This document shows, one piece after another, positions 53,025 through 61,276 of a stretch of 64,000 nucleotides of DNA. The translations under genes and the position numbers were made by a program. This stretch comes from Martelella lutilitoris (GTDB lineage: Bacteria; Pseudomonadota; Alphaproteobacteria; Rhizobiales; Rhizobiaceae). The stretch spans positions 359,784-423,783 of the forward strand of contig NZ_VCLB01000004.1 of NCBI RefSeq assembly GCF_005924265.1, read 5' to 3'. Below the pieces are notes generated by a model. The model was not told where the DNA came from, searched no databases, and saw only the letters and a program-made list of their open reading frames with translations. Position 1 is the stretch's first letter; every line of letters begins with the position of its first letter.

Positions 53025-53633
53025 TTATTGCCGCATGCGATCAAGATAGCCGAGCGTCGCGGCCATCAGTCGGGCCTGCAACGCCGCTGCGTCTGTTTCG
53101 CCATAAAGCCCCGCCGAGTCTATCATGCCCCGGCAGAGCGCGGTGATGTCACGGGCCAATATTTCAGGCTGCCGGAATCCTTCGGAGCGAAGACATTCGG
53201 CCGCGACCCCGGCAATCTCAATCTTCAGTTCTCGCGTTTCGGCATCGATTGGAAGCATGGTTTCCGCATATTCCAAAGCGCGTGAAAGTTCTGGCCGATC
53301 AAGCTGATGGCTGAGTGCAGCCGACAGCATTGCCGTGATCGCTTCCTCGAAGGTCAATTTCTCTGCCGACGACAAAACGTCACGCATGCCCCTGAGCATT
53401 TCGGCGCGTTTCCGGCGCAGGATTTCGGCGACAACCGCCTCCTTCGAGGGAAAGTACTGATAGACCGAGCCGACACTGACGCCCGCCTTCTCAGCCAGAA
53501 TATTGGTGTTCAACCCGGCCAGACCGTCTCTTTCCAAAATGCGAGCCGCCGCTTCGAGAATGGCGTCGACAACGGCGAGTGACCGGCTCTGGCGGGGAAT
53601 TTTCCGGGGCCAAACGGATGCTGGGGCTGGCAT
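53025..53633 (-). CDS. TetR/AcrR-family transcriptional regulator
   Basis: 202 residues from ATG 53633. Helix-turn-helix at about 15-60: VVDAILEAAARILERDGLAG, ILAEKAGVSVGSVYQYFPSK. The C-terminal ligand domain is full length. An in-frame ATG at 53669 lies within the operator dyad and would add 12 unmatched residues. Divergent from the darcynin-like gene with the dyad 53651-53672 in between, so it probably represses itself and the darcynin/SDR pair. Confidence 0.87.
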   Translation of the reverse strand: MPAPASVWPRKIPRQSRSLAVVDAILEAAARILERDGLAGLNTNILAEKAGVSVGSVYQYFPSKEAVVAEILRRKRAEMLRGMRDVLSSAEKLTFEEAITAMLSAALSHQLDRPELSRALEYAETMLPIDAETRELKIEIAGVAAECLRSEGFRQPEILARDITALCRGMIDSAGLYGETDAAALQARLMAATLGYLDRMRQ

Positions 53634-53650
53634 GGCAAACGCGAGTCCAA

Positions 53651-53672
53651 AATACGAGCAATCGCTCATATT
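53651..53672. promoter_or_regulatory. Putative TetR operator
   Basis: AATACGAGCAA / TTGCTC-type dyad (22 bp, 9 of 11 pairs matched) with core GAGCAATCGCTC, in the gap between the divergent TetR and darcynin-like genes. This form resembles known TetR-family sites. Confidence 0.5.
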
Positions 53673-53708
53673 ATGATGACGGCAACGCAGTGTTCAAGGA
53701 TGAATCTC

Positions 53709-54047
53709 ATGCATAAGTTTACGATCTTCATGCTTCTGACAGCGACGCCCGCCTGGCTTCGCCTCTCACGCCCGGAGCGCAACAGAATTGCCGGAGAAAC
53801 GCTGACCGGCGCACTGGCTGGGCTTGACGTCACGCACCAGCATTTCGACGCAGAGGCATTTTGCGGTGTCTGCAGCGATGTCGCCGTGTTCGAGACCGAT
53901 GATCTTGGCGCCTATTATTGCGTAATCGAGCGCCTCAGAGACACGGCGATCTTTCGCGAGCCATATTTCGAGGTCGTCCAGATCATACCCGCGATCGGCG
54001 ACGGCTTCCGCCAGTTCGAAGATCGCGAGGCCCCCTATGCAGCTTGA
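53709..54047 (+). CDS. Darcynin-like protein
   Basis: 112 residues. MHKFTIFMLLTATPAWLRLS, RIAGETLTGAL, FDAEAFCGVCSDVAVFET and EPYFEVVQIIPAIGDGFRQF match the small darcynin family of unknown biochemical function. AAGGA precedes ATG 53709; ATGs at 53673 and 53700 are alternatives. It overlaps the SDR gene by 11 bp (54037-54047), so both are translated from one mRNA, presumably under the divergent TetR protein. Confidence 0.75.
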   Translation: MHKFTIFMLLTATPAWLRLSRPERNRIAGETLTGALAGLDVTHQHFDAEAFCGVCSDVAVFETDDLGAYYCVIERLRDTAIFREPYFEVVQIIPAIGDGFRQFEDREAPYAA

Positions 54048-54786
54048 CGGAAAAAAGGTTCTGATAACGGGGGGCAGCCAAGGCATTGGCCTGGCGCTTG
54101 CTATGCAGTGCGCCGAGGCCGGAAGCCATGTCGTGATTTGCGCACGCGACAGGCAACGTCTGGAAGACATTGCCGGATCGAGCCCCGGGCAGATTGATAT
54201 CATCCAGGCCGACCTCAGCCTTCCCGGCGATGTGCAACGGCTCGTGGCCGAGATCGGGACACATCACGCCGACCTCTCGGTGCTGGTCAACAATGCCGGG
54301 GTGCAACATTATGCCGATTTCTTTACGGACCAACCCGATCGTGAGCCCAATGCCATCGCGCATGAAATGACGGTGAACTTCAACGCCGCCGCGCAACTCT
54401 GTCTGGCCCTTATCCCGATCCTGCGCAGACAGGAGGAATCCGCCATCGTCAATGTTTCTTCCGGACTCGGGTTGGCGCCCAAGAAATCGGCACCGGTTTA
54501 TTGTGCCTCCAAGGCAGCCATTCGCAGTTTCACGAAGGCGCTTCGCTATCAGGCCGAAGACGCGGGATCCAATATGCTGGTCACGGATGTGATCATGGCG
54601 CTCGTCGAAACGAAGATGACGCAAGGCAGGGGCGCGGGCAAGATATCCCCTGAGCAGGCAGCGGCGGCCATTATCCAGGGCATAAACACGGAACGACGCG
54701 AAATATGGGTCGGCAAAACCAGATTGTTGCGGGCCATTCAACGAGTGTCGCCGTCTGCCGCGGAAAGGTTGATGCGCAACGGATAG
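54037..54786 (+). CDS. Short-chain dehydrogenase/reductase, DltE-like
   Basis: 249 residues. LITGGSQGIGLALAMQCAEAG for the cofactor, LVNNAGVQHYADF, catalytic Ser in NVSSGLGLAPKKSAP, and YCASKAA as YxxxK. The layout with FTKALRYQAEDAGSNMLVTDV matches the DltE-like SDR subgroup. Overlaps the darcynin-like gene; ends 111 bp before the second TetR gene. Substrate unknown. Confidence 0.87.
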   Translation: MQLDGKKVLITGGSQGIGLALAMQCAEAGSHVVICARDRQRLEDIAGSSPGQIDIIQADLSLPGDVQRLVAEIGTHHADLSVLVNNAGVQHYADFFTDQPDREPNAIAHEMTVNFNAAAQLCLALIPILRRQEESAIVNVSSGLGLAPKKSAPVYCASKAAIRSFTKALRYQAEDAGSNMLVTDVIMALVETKMTQGRGAGKISPEQAAAAIIQGINTERREIWVGKTRLLRAIQRVSPSAAERLMRNG

Positions 54787-54862
54787 CGCCAAGAGCGTGA
54801 GAAGCCATGTCTCCCGCCATGAGCGATAGGCATGGCCCGAGACACAAATTCGACAAACCACG

Positions 54863-54897
54863 TTGACCCGGAATATACCGATCGGTATATTCCGGGT
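54863..54897 (+). promoter_or_regulatory. Promoter embedded in a perfect 32-bp palindrome; leaderless start
   Basis: 54866-54897 is a perfect palindrome (left half ACCCGGAATATACCGA, right half its exact complement) that ends at the base before ATG 54898. TTGACC (54863-54868), 17 bp, TATATT (54886-54891) forms a strong sigma70-type promoter overlapping it. The expected transcription start, 7 bases after the -10, is the A of the ATG. No ribosome site is possible upstream. Confidence 0.7.
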
Positions 54898-55497
54898 ATG
54901 GCACATCAAAACACCACCAGAACGGCTCTGCTTGAAAAAAGCCTCCGCCTCTTTGCCGCCCAAGGCTATGAAGGTGTCGGGGTGCAGCAGATCTGCAATG
55001 ATGCCGGCGTTGGAAAGCCGACGCTCTACCACTATTTCGGCTCCAAGCTCGGGCTGCTCGAGACCCTGCTGGAAGAGCGCCTTGCGCCTTTGCACGCAGC
55101 GCTGGAGCCGGTGTCTGACACTGAGGCGTTCGACCGGACGCTTGTCGCCCTGGCGCAGAGGACATTTGATTTTGCCCGGGAGGAGCCCCTGCTCTATCGC
55201 TTCTATCTGACGCTCTGGTTCGCGCCGATCGACAGCGAGGCGCGTCAGGCAGCGCAGCAGCATCACCAGCGCCATTTCGAAGCGATCGATGCCCGTTTTC
55301 GCACCCAGGAACTGGCAGCCGGAGCCCCGACGGGCCGGCACAGAATGTTGGCCGCATCCTTTCTCGGCATGCTCAACAACCATATCGGCATCGCGCTCAA
55401 CAGTTTCGCGACGTTGAACGCCCGCTCGGCCAGCGAAACGGTTGGCATGTTCCTGGATGGCGCACTGTCGCCGGCCGTTTCTTCCGATGGAGAATAG
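54898..55497 (+). CDS. TetR/AcrR-family transcriptional regulator
   Basis: 199 residues from ATG 54898. Helix-turn-helix: ALLEKSLRLFAAQGYEGVG, QQICNDAGVGKPTLYHYFGSK. The C-terminal effector domain includes HHQRHFEAIDARF. The in-frame ATG at 54832 would place the palindrome in coding sequence and lacks a ribosome site, so the leaderless start is preferred. The regulator probably binds the palindrome and shuts off its own promoter, and with it the amylase gene that starts 7 bp after its stop. Confidence 0.85.
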   Translation: MAHQNTTRTALLEKSLRLFAAQGYEGVGVQQICNDAGVGKPTLYHYFGSKLGLLETLLEERLAPLHAALEPVSDTEAFDRTLVALAQRTFDFAREEPLLYRFYLTLWFAPIDSEARQAAQQHHQRHFEAIDARFRTQELAAGAPTGRHRMLAASFLGMLNNHIGIALNSFATLNARSASETVGMFLDGALSPAVSSDGE

Positions 55498-55504
55498 CAA
55501 GAAT

Positions 55505-56848
55505 ATGTACCAATCAGTATACAGGCGCGATATCGCGTTGCCCGCCTGGATCGAACATGCCGTGTTCTGGCACCTTTATCCGCTCGGTTTCGTCGGCGCA
55601 GACATTCGTCCGGCAGCGCCGCCCTTGCCGGCGCATCGGCTCGACCATCTGCTGAACTGGCTCGACTATGCGGTCGAACTCGGCGCCTCCGCCCTGTTGC
55701 TCGGACCGATCTTTGCGTCCGCCACCCATGGCTACGACACCACCGACCATTTCCGCATCGATCCACGGCTCGGCGATGAGGCGGATTTTGACAGGCTGGT
55801 GGCTGAGGCGCAGGCACGCGGCCTGCGGGTCGTTCTCGACGGCGTGTTCAATCATGTCGGGCGCAGCCACCCTTTTGTCCGCGACGCGCTGGAGCACGGC
55901 GGATCATCACCGAAAGCGTCATGGTTTCGCTACACGCCGGAGGGCGAACTTGCCACCTTCGAGGGGCACCATGGTCTCGTTGCGCTCAACGGTGAAAATC
56001 CTGAGGTCGAGGACTATGTCCGCACGGTCATGACCCACTGGCTCGACCGTGGCATCGCCGGCTGGCGGCTGGACGCGGCCTATGCGATGGCGCCGGATTT
56101 CTGGGGGCGGGTGCTGCCGGGCGTTCGCGATCACCACCCGGATGCTTTCATCTTCGCCGAGATGATCCATGGCGACTATGCCGGTTTCGTCCAGGCGAGC
56201 GGCGTCGACAGCGTGACCCAATACGAACTCTGGAAAGCCATCTGGAGCGCGCTCAACGATAAAAACTTCTTTGAACTGAGCTGGGCGCTCGATCGCCACA
56301 ACGGATTTCTCGACCATTTCATTCCGCAGACATTCGTCGGCAATCATGACGTCACGCGGCTGGCGAGCCGTCTCGATGATGTGGCCACGCTGGAACATGC
56401 ACTCGCCGTGCTCGCGGTGGTCGGCGGCATCCCCTCGGTCTATGCCGGAGACGAGCAGGCCTTTCATGGCATCAAGACAGAAGGCGAAGGCGGAGACGAT
56501 GCTGTCCGCCCGGCCTTTCCCGAGCGCCCGCAGGACCTCTGGCCGGATGGCTGGCCGATCTATCACCGCCATCAGGAGTTGATTGGCCTCAGACGCCGCC
56601 ATCCCTGGCTGGTGCGGGCGCGCTCGAAAACCGTTCTTCTCGAAAACACCCGCCTCGTTCTCGAACTGGCGGATGCCGGGCGACGGCTTTTCTTCGCGCT
56701 CAATCTCGGCGGCCCGACCTCGTTTTCCGTGCCGGACGCAAGAGGCGTTCTGGCCGGGCGCGATGCGCATCTTTGCGGAGCCGGCCACGACGCACGACTT
56801 CATCTGGCCGAAAAGGGTTGGGCCGTCCTGTCCACCGCGCTTTGCTGA
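55505..56848 (+). CDS. Alpha-amylase-family glycosidase (GH13)
   Basis: 447 residues with all four GH13 regions: VVLDGVFNHVG, GWRLDAAYAM (nucleophile Asp), FIFAEMIHGD (acid/base Glu) and FVGNHDVTR. TIM barrel about 15-350, C-terminal beta domain after. No signal peptide, so a cytoplasmic cyclomaltodextrinase/alpha-glucosidase-like activity is likely; shorter than typical neopullulanases because the N-terminal carbohydrate-binding domain is absent. ATG 55505, GGAGA at about 10 nt upstream. Co-transcribed with the TetR gene. Confidence 0.88.
   Translation: MYQSVYRRDIALPAWIEHAVFWHLYPLGFVGADIRPAAPPLPAHRLDHLLNWLDYAVELGASALLLGPIFASATHGYDTTDHFRIDPRLGDEADFDRLVAEAQARGLRVVLDGVFNHVGRSHPFVRDALEHGGSSPKASWFRYTPEGELATFEGHHGLVALNGENPEVEDYVRTVMTHWLDRGIAGWRLDAAYAMAPDFWGRVLPGVRDHHPDAFIFAEMIHGDYAGFVQASGVDSVTQYELWKAIWSALNDKNFFELSWALDRHNGFLDHFIPQTFVGNHDVTRLASRLDDVATLEHALAVLAVVGGIPSVYAGDEQAFHGIKTEGEGGDDAVRPAFPERPQDLWPDGWPIYHRHQELIGLRRRHPWLVRARSKTVLLENTRLVLELADAGRRLFFALNLGGPTSFSVPDARGVLAGRDAHLCGAGHDARLHLAEKGWAVLSTALC
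55506..55521. promoter_or_regulatory. Operator-like sequence at the amylase start codon
   Basis: TGTACCAATCAGTATA matches the 16-bp centre of the upstream palindrome (TATACCGATCGGTATA) at 13 positions, overlapping the amylase ATG. Could be a second regulator site or chance. Confidence 0.3.
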
Positions 56849-56906
56849 CGCGATTGTCGCGGGCGGTTTTCCTGGCAACGATCGAATAAGAAGGAGGCGT
56901 GATGCC

Positions 56907-57446
56907 ATGCAGCGCATGAGGATGACGGCGTGGATCGCCTTCGCGATCGCCGTTTGCATTTACGGGGCGATGACCGTCTGGACCCTGCCGGCCATCAGCC
57001 AGGCGGCCGGCGGGCTCATGCCCTTCGATATGCGGCCGGGCGGCTATTCCCGCGGCGAGGCGCAGGCGTTTCTCGCGGCCCTTTCGCCGCAAGGTCGCGC
57101 GATCTATCTCGGCCCGCAACAGCGCCTCGATCTCGTCTATCCCGCCGCGCTCGCCCTCACGCTTGGCATTGCGCTTTATCTGCTGGCGCCTTTCAACCGG
57201 TTCTGGAAGGGGCTGCTCGCTATGATCCCAGTGCTTGGCATGGTCTTCGATTATCTCGAAAACGCAGCCGTCAGGGCCATGCTTCTGGTGGGTCCTTCCG
57301 GGCTTCAGCCGGGACAGGTCGAGACCGCCAGCCTTCTGACAACGGCCAAGGTCATCTTCGATAGCGCCGGCTACGGCCTTGTTCTCGTTTTCCTGATCCT
57401 CTGGGCGCTGCGGCGGTGGCGCAGGGTATCTGCGCCCCAGGCATGA
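56907..57446 (+). CDS. Hypothetical membrane protein
   Basis: 179 residues, four hydrophobic segments (about 8-28, 68-88, 94-113, 147-168); the loop after the first carries GGLMPFDMRPGGYSRGEAQ and a later DYLENAAV. No named family recognised, though the MPFDxRPxGY pattern recurs in small uncharacterised membrane proteins. AAGGAGG precedes ATG 56907, and it lies 58 bp after the amylase gene on the same strand. Confidence 0.7.
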   Translation: MQRMRMTAWIAFAIAVCIYGAMTVWTLPAISQAAGGLMPFDMRPGGYSRGEAQAFLAALSPQGRAIYLGPQQRLDLVYPAALALTLGIALYLLAPFNRFWKGLLAMIPVLGMVFDYLENAAVRAMLLVGPSGLQPGQVETASLLTTAKVIFDSAGYGLVLVFLILWALRRWRRVSAPQA

Positions 57447-57471
57447 AAGAACACGCTCGCGCCCGCCGGTT

Positions 57472-58728
57472 TTAGCCGGGAATGCCTTTCGGGTTGTCTC
57501 GCGCGGTGTCATCCGCCTCCTGCGCCTTGCGGAAGGCCGCCGGGGTTTTGCCCGTTACGCGCCGGAACGAGGTGTAGAAAGCGGACTTGGAGTTGAAGCC
57601 GACATCATAGGCGACCTCGAGAACCGAACGTGTCTCGGAAGACAGCAGGTTCTTTGCCTCGCCGATGCGAAAGCCGTTGACGAATGCGTAGAAGGACTGG
57701 CCAAGCGTTTCGCTCAGTGTCTGCGAGATATAGTTGGGCGCAACGCCGATATGCTGCGATAGCGACCAGAGCGAGAGATTGGCGTCCCGGTAAAGCCGTT
57801 CCTCCCGCATCGCGGCGACGAGCTTGTCCGCGATCCGCTGCTGCATCGCGCGCGACAGCGCGCTTTTTTCATATTTGCCGCTTTCGACGGTCTGCGTTGG
57901 CGCCTCATCCGGCGGCAGCAGTCCCGGTCGCTGGCGCAACCCCCACACGCCGAGCACCATCACGATCAGCACAGACCAGAGGCGGTCGACAACCACCGGC
58001 ACCACGGCCCATCCGAGCGGATCGAAAAGAGCGGCATCGATGAGGTTGAGCAGGGCATAAAGGGCCACAATGCCCATCAGCCAGTTGATCCAGTAGAGTT
58101 CCAGCCGCTCGGTGCTGGCATGAAGATCGCAGAGTCGCTTGCGATAGGCGGTCAGCCGCCGGTACATCAGCACGACATAGACCAGCCACAGCATAAATGT
58201 CACCGGGCCGAGCAATCGCCAGATGCCAAGAAGAACGGAAAGCGCCACCGGCAACGGCATTCCGGTTTCGGCGGCGGAAAACAGGCCGTTGCGAACTGCC
58301 ACCGGAAGCAGGGCCATAGCAATACCGGCGACGGCGGCCAGGGCGGGCAGGATGAAATGTCTGCCCGACGGTCGGTCGTGCGGAGCGTCCGGCTCCCGCG
58401 TCAGCGCCAGCACGTAGAAATAGAAGAGCGGCGCCAGCAAGGTGCTTGCCGGCGCGAAAAGCCCCCACACCAGTGAGGAATAGACATGCCCCGCGAGCGT
58501 GGTCTCGTCAAAGCGCAGAGGCAAGGGCGAAATAATGAAGAGCAGAACGAACAAGCAGCCGAGCAACCGGGCGCTTGCATGAAACCGCGTCTGCCCGAAG
58601 GCCAGAAACGCCGAATAGAGCGCGACGACCGGTAGGGCGGTATCGGCGATGATTTTGAACTGGTCGATCAAGGTCGGTGCCGGCGTGTGTTTCGTGTGTT
58701 GAGCGCTCTGTTTAGCCGTCCATTCCAC
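57472..58728 (-). CDS. Membrane-bound AraC-family transcriptional regulator
   Basis: 418 residues. The N-terminal half has about seven membrane segments (starting TALPVVALYSAFLAFG, about 30-250). The C-terminal 110 residues are an AraC helix-turn-helix pair: LSLWSLSQHIGVAPNYISQTL and VLEVAYDVGFNSKSAFYTSF with RRVTGKTPAAFR. Such membrane-tethered regulators sense envelope or external signals directly. Faces away from the PAP2 gene (149-bp gap), which may be a target. Convergent with the preceding membrane-protein gene. Confidence 0.85.
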   Translation of the reverse strand: MEWTAKQSAQHTKHTPAPTLIDQFKIIADTALPVVALYSAFLAFGQTRFHASARLLGCLFVLLFIISPLPLRFDETTLAGHVYSSLVWGLFAPASTLLAPLFYFYVLALTREPDAPHDRPSGRHFILPALAAVAGIAMALLPVAVRNGLFSAAETGMPLPVALSVLLGIWRLLGPVTFMLWLVYVVLMYRRLTAYRKRLCDLHASTERLELYWINWLMGIVALYALLNLIDAALFDPLGWAVVPVVVDRLWSVLIVMVLGVWGLRQRPGLLPPDEAPTQTVESGKYEKSALSRAMQQRIADKLVAAMREERLYRDANLSLWSLSQHIGVAPNYISQTLSETLGQSFYAFVNGFRIGEAKNLLSSETRSVLEVAYDVGFNSKSAFYTSFRRVTGKTPAAFRKAQEADDTARDNPKGIPG

Positions 58729-58876
58729 TCACCGCAAACTCCGGCCGTTTGCGGAGGAAAGCCAGATGAAAGAGGCGGTTCGAGCCTGTCCAATGTCCTC
58801 GCCTGCCGGTCAGGACGACGCGACGGCGCCTGCGTCATAGCGCATCCGCGATTGAAGCGATCACGGATCTGGACAC

Positions 58877-59437
58877 TTGAAGCAAACCCTCCTGCAATAC
58901 AGAAATATCCTCGTCGTCGCCGTGCTGGCGCTGGCATTGTGCCTTTCGCAGAAAACGGTCGAAAGTTACGGCGATAACCTGCAGATCGCGCTTCCGGTCG
59001 CCGCATTCGGCTGCCGGATCGCAACCGGCGGCGGCGGAGACTATGCAGCGCGGTTTGTGGCGATGCTCGGCACGGTTCACCTCACAAAATGGGGGCTTGG
59101 CGACGCCCCGATCAACATCCGCCCCTCGGGAAGCCTTCACGGTTTTCCGTCCGGCCACATGGCGGCGGCAAGCTTCGGGGCGAGCAGCCTTGTCAATACC
59201 TGTATCCAAAGGTCGCCGGTGGTGAAAACCATTGTCATCCTGGCGGCATTCTTTGTCGGCGGCTCGCGCATCGAATCGGATTCGCATAATCTCTGGCAGG
59301 TTCTTGCCGGGGCGCTCTGGGCGCTGCTGTTCGAACGCAGCGTCAGGACAACCGCCGGCCGGCTCCGGCGACTGGCGCGCAAGCGAAAGGGCGTCAGAAT
59401 GGCCGCAGGCACAAGCAAGGAGAACACCAGCCGATGA
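58877..59437 (+). CDS. PAP2-family phosphatase-like protein
   Basis: 186 residues from a TTG start (no better start in frame). Hydrophobic N-terminus and three to four membrane segments. The PAP2 motifs are recognisable: K-x11-RP (long form of motif 1), FPSGHMAAASFG (motif 2 with its His), and SRIESDSHNLWQ (motif 3). In motif 3 the Asp that usually follows the nucleophile His by four residues is Gln (codon 59297-59299). Probably acts on an isoprenoid or lipid phosphate. Its stop overlaps the next start by 4 bp. Confidence 0.75.
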   Translation: MKQTLLQYRNILVVAVLALALCLSQKTVESYGDNLQIALPVAAFGCRIATGGGGDYAARFVAMLGTVHLTKWGLGDAPINIRPSGSLHGFPSGHMAAASFGASSLVNTCIQRSPVVKTIVILAAFFVGGSRIESDSHNLWQVLAGALWALLFERSVRTTAGRLRRLARKRKGVRMAAGTSKENTSR

Positions 59438-59955
59438 GATTTGCGGAATATGCAGAAAAGCTGATGGGCATGAACGACAGCACATGGCAGCGCCATGCCA
59501 ATCTGTGGAGCGGCTGGAGCCGACTGACGGTCCTTCCGGCGATTGCGCTTGCCGCCTGGAGCCGGGTGCTGATCGGCCCCTGGGCCATCCTTCCGGCGAT
59601 TGCGGCCATTGCCTGGGTCTGGCTGAACCCGAGGCTTTTTTCGCCGCCCGCCCGCAAGGACAATTGGATGACGCGCGGTATTTTCGGCGAACGGGTCTGG
59701 CTCAACCGGAAAAGCGTGCCCATTCCCGCCGGTCACGAACGCGCCGGCAATGTACTGAACGCGCTTTCGGCCGTGTCAGGCCTGGTTTTCATAACCGGTC
59801 TGATCTGGCTCGATGCGTGGGCGACGCTATCCGGCATGGCGCTGACCATGCTGCTCAAGCTTTGGTTCCTCGACCGCATGGCCTGGCTCTACAGCGATAT
59901 CGAAAAGGTCAATGCCGACTATGCCGCATGGTCGTCTCGTCACACGCTTGCGTGA
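59434..59955 (+). CDS. DUF6653 family membrane protein
   Basis: 173 residues. KLMGMNDSTWQRHANLWSGW is the family signature, followed by membrane segments (about 30-62, 108-142), FGERVWLNRK and a short Tyr/Trp tail. Function unknown; usually a small bacterial membrane protein. Start overlaps the PAP2 stop (ATGA), so the two are coupled and may act together in lipid metabolism. Confidence 0.75.
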   Translation: MRFAEYAEKLMGMNDSTWQRHANLWSGWSRLTVLPAIALAAWSRVLIGPWAILPAIAAIAWVWLNPRLFSPPARKDNWMTRGIFGERVWLNRKSVPIPAGHERAGNVLNALSAVSGLVFITGLIWLDAWATLSGMALTMLLKLWFLDRMAWLYSDIEKVNADYAAWSSRHTLA

Positions 59956-60079
59956 ACATGGACAGGAAAACAGCGTGACCTGCTCCATAGGCAGAAAGGC
60001 GTGGTCCCCTGCGCATCAGCCGGACGGCCTGACACTGAAACCCACCCTTATCATTCGCGGGTCAGCAAGTGCCAATGAA

Positions 60080-60204
60080 GCATAAGAATGCACACCGAAT
60101 CAATTTCCTGCATTTCACGCGAAATTAGATTATTATATCAATGACTTACAGAGCACCCCACAAGCCACGGGCATAAGCATGCAAATATGAAGCATAAACG
60201 TGCA
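60080..60204. repeat. Three transposase-binding-type end repeats
   Basis: GCATAAGAATGCA (60080-60092), GCATAAGCATGCA (60171-60183) and GCATAAACGTGCA (60192-60204). The last two are spaced 21 bp apart, as in tandem TnsB sites; the flanks of the first and third are also alike (ATGAA before, CACC after). Confidence 0.65.
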
Positions 60205-60237
60205 CACCCTTGAAAAGCCCGCCAGATCATCCCCATG

Positions 60238-60262
60238 AAAAAAGGCCCGCTAAGAGCGGACC
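60238..60262 (-). terminator. Rho-independent terminator of the tni operon
   Basis: On the minus strand GGTCCGCT, loop CTT, AGCGGGCC (one G-T pair), then TTTTTT (60238-60243). Lies 33 bp after the tniB stop. Confidence 0.8.
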
Positions 60263-60294
60263 TTCTCGCATTCGATATTCGCAAACTGTCTTGA

Positions 60295-61272
60295 TCAGTC
60301 TTCCTGGTTGAGGAGCTCCAGTAGTCTGTCCGGCTCAAACAGTTCCTGGTAATCCGGAGCAGTAAACGGCGAAAAATCTCTCGGCGTCCCATGCATCTCA
60401 GCGAACGCGTCAACAAAGTGATCCAGTGAAATCCGAGCCTCACCAGCCCGTTTGCATCGGATGAAGGCAGCGATGATCAACTCGATAACGAGTCCCCAGC
60501 GATTTCCGCAAGCGTGGGAAAGACGTTGAAAGAAATCGGCGTTGGACAGAGGGTCGAAATCGATTTCGGCCTTCTTCGCGTATGCGTAGGCAAGTCCATT
60601 CAGCTCCTCGAGGTCAGCCTTGGGGTCAATCGGGCGAAAACGAACTGGCCGCAACAGGTGTCTCAGTTGTCGGCGCTCTTCTGGGCCGACCCGTTCAACA
60701 TGCTGGGATAGGCCGTCCACCCCGGACAGGATCAGGATCATTGGCCAGCGAGGTTCCTTCATCAATGCCTTGAAGTTATCGAGCATGGTACGGTTCTTGG
60801 CACCGCCGGTATCGGTGAAAGCATGCTGTGCCTCGTCGTAATGGATACCGATGACGCCGTTTCGTTTGGCCTGTTTGAGGACCATTTCCCAGATCTGACG
60901 AGCTTGCTTCTCCTTTCCAGCGGCAGGATAGTCAAGCGCTTCCAATGTCGAACTGCCCAGGTCCGTCAACGAGTTCCGCGCCCACAGCCGGAGCTGGATA
61001 AACCGAGCCGGCCGACCGTCTGGCATCGGTGTGGCGCTGTCATTGAACGCCCTGATCAGGTGATCGATTTCACGCGACTTTCCCATTCGCGATTTTCCGG
61101 TAACGAGAAGACCGCGCGCTTCAAATGGTTTGCCGGACATTGCTTTCGCATAATAGTCCTCGAGACAACTGTTGAATTGCGTCCGCAGTTCCTGCGCTCG
61201 CGGAAACGGATAATGTACCTCTTTCAGCCGATTGGCGATACTGACCGTTTCCATATCGATGAATGTGTTCAT
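60295..61272 (-). CDS. tniB: TniB-like AAA+ NTP-binding protein
   Basis: 325 residues. Walker A GKSRMGKS (about 59-66), Walker B IGIHYDEAQHAF (D146-E147), sensor-like LILSGVDGL and the downstream LRPVRFRPI. TniB/TnsC-type ATPases read target DNA and activate the transposase. Start at ATG 61272 with GGAG upstream, 4 bp after the tniA stop; the longer open frame overlaps tniA. C-terminal residues AEMHGTPRDFSPF may carry the contact region for TniQ-type partners. Confidence 0.88.
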   Translation of the reverse strand: MNTFIDMETVSIANRLKEVHYPFPRAQELRTQFNSCLEDYYAKAMSGKPFEARGLLVTGKSRMGKSREIDHLIRAFNDSATPMPDGRPARFIQLRLWARNSLTDLGSSTLEALDYPAAGKEKQARQIWEMVLKQAKRNGVIGIHYDEAQHAFTDTGGAKNRTMLDNFKALMKEPRWPMILILSGVDGLSQHVERVGPEERRQLRHLLRPVRFRPIDPKADLEELNGLAYAYAKKAEIDFDPLSNADFFQRLSHACGNRWGLVIELIIAAFIRCKRAGEARISLDHFVDAFAEMHGTPRDFSPFTAPDYQELFEPDRLLELLNQED

Positions 61273-61276
61273 GATC

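Larger units (their letters stand above)
59956..60294. other. Transposon end region
   Basis: 339 bp, AT-rich at 60090-60170, holding three repeats of a 13-bp motif (60080-60204) and the tniB terminator (60238-60262). The outer boundary of the element should lie between 59956 and about 60075; I could not fix the terminal bases or a target-site duplication. Confidence 0.6.

Noticed and set aside
54832..54897. Upstream ATG for the second TetR gene
   Set aside because: It would translate the palindrome, adds 22 unmatched residues and lacks a ribosome site; the family start fits ATG 54898.
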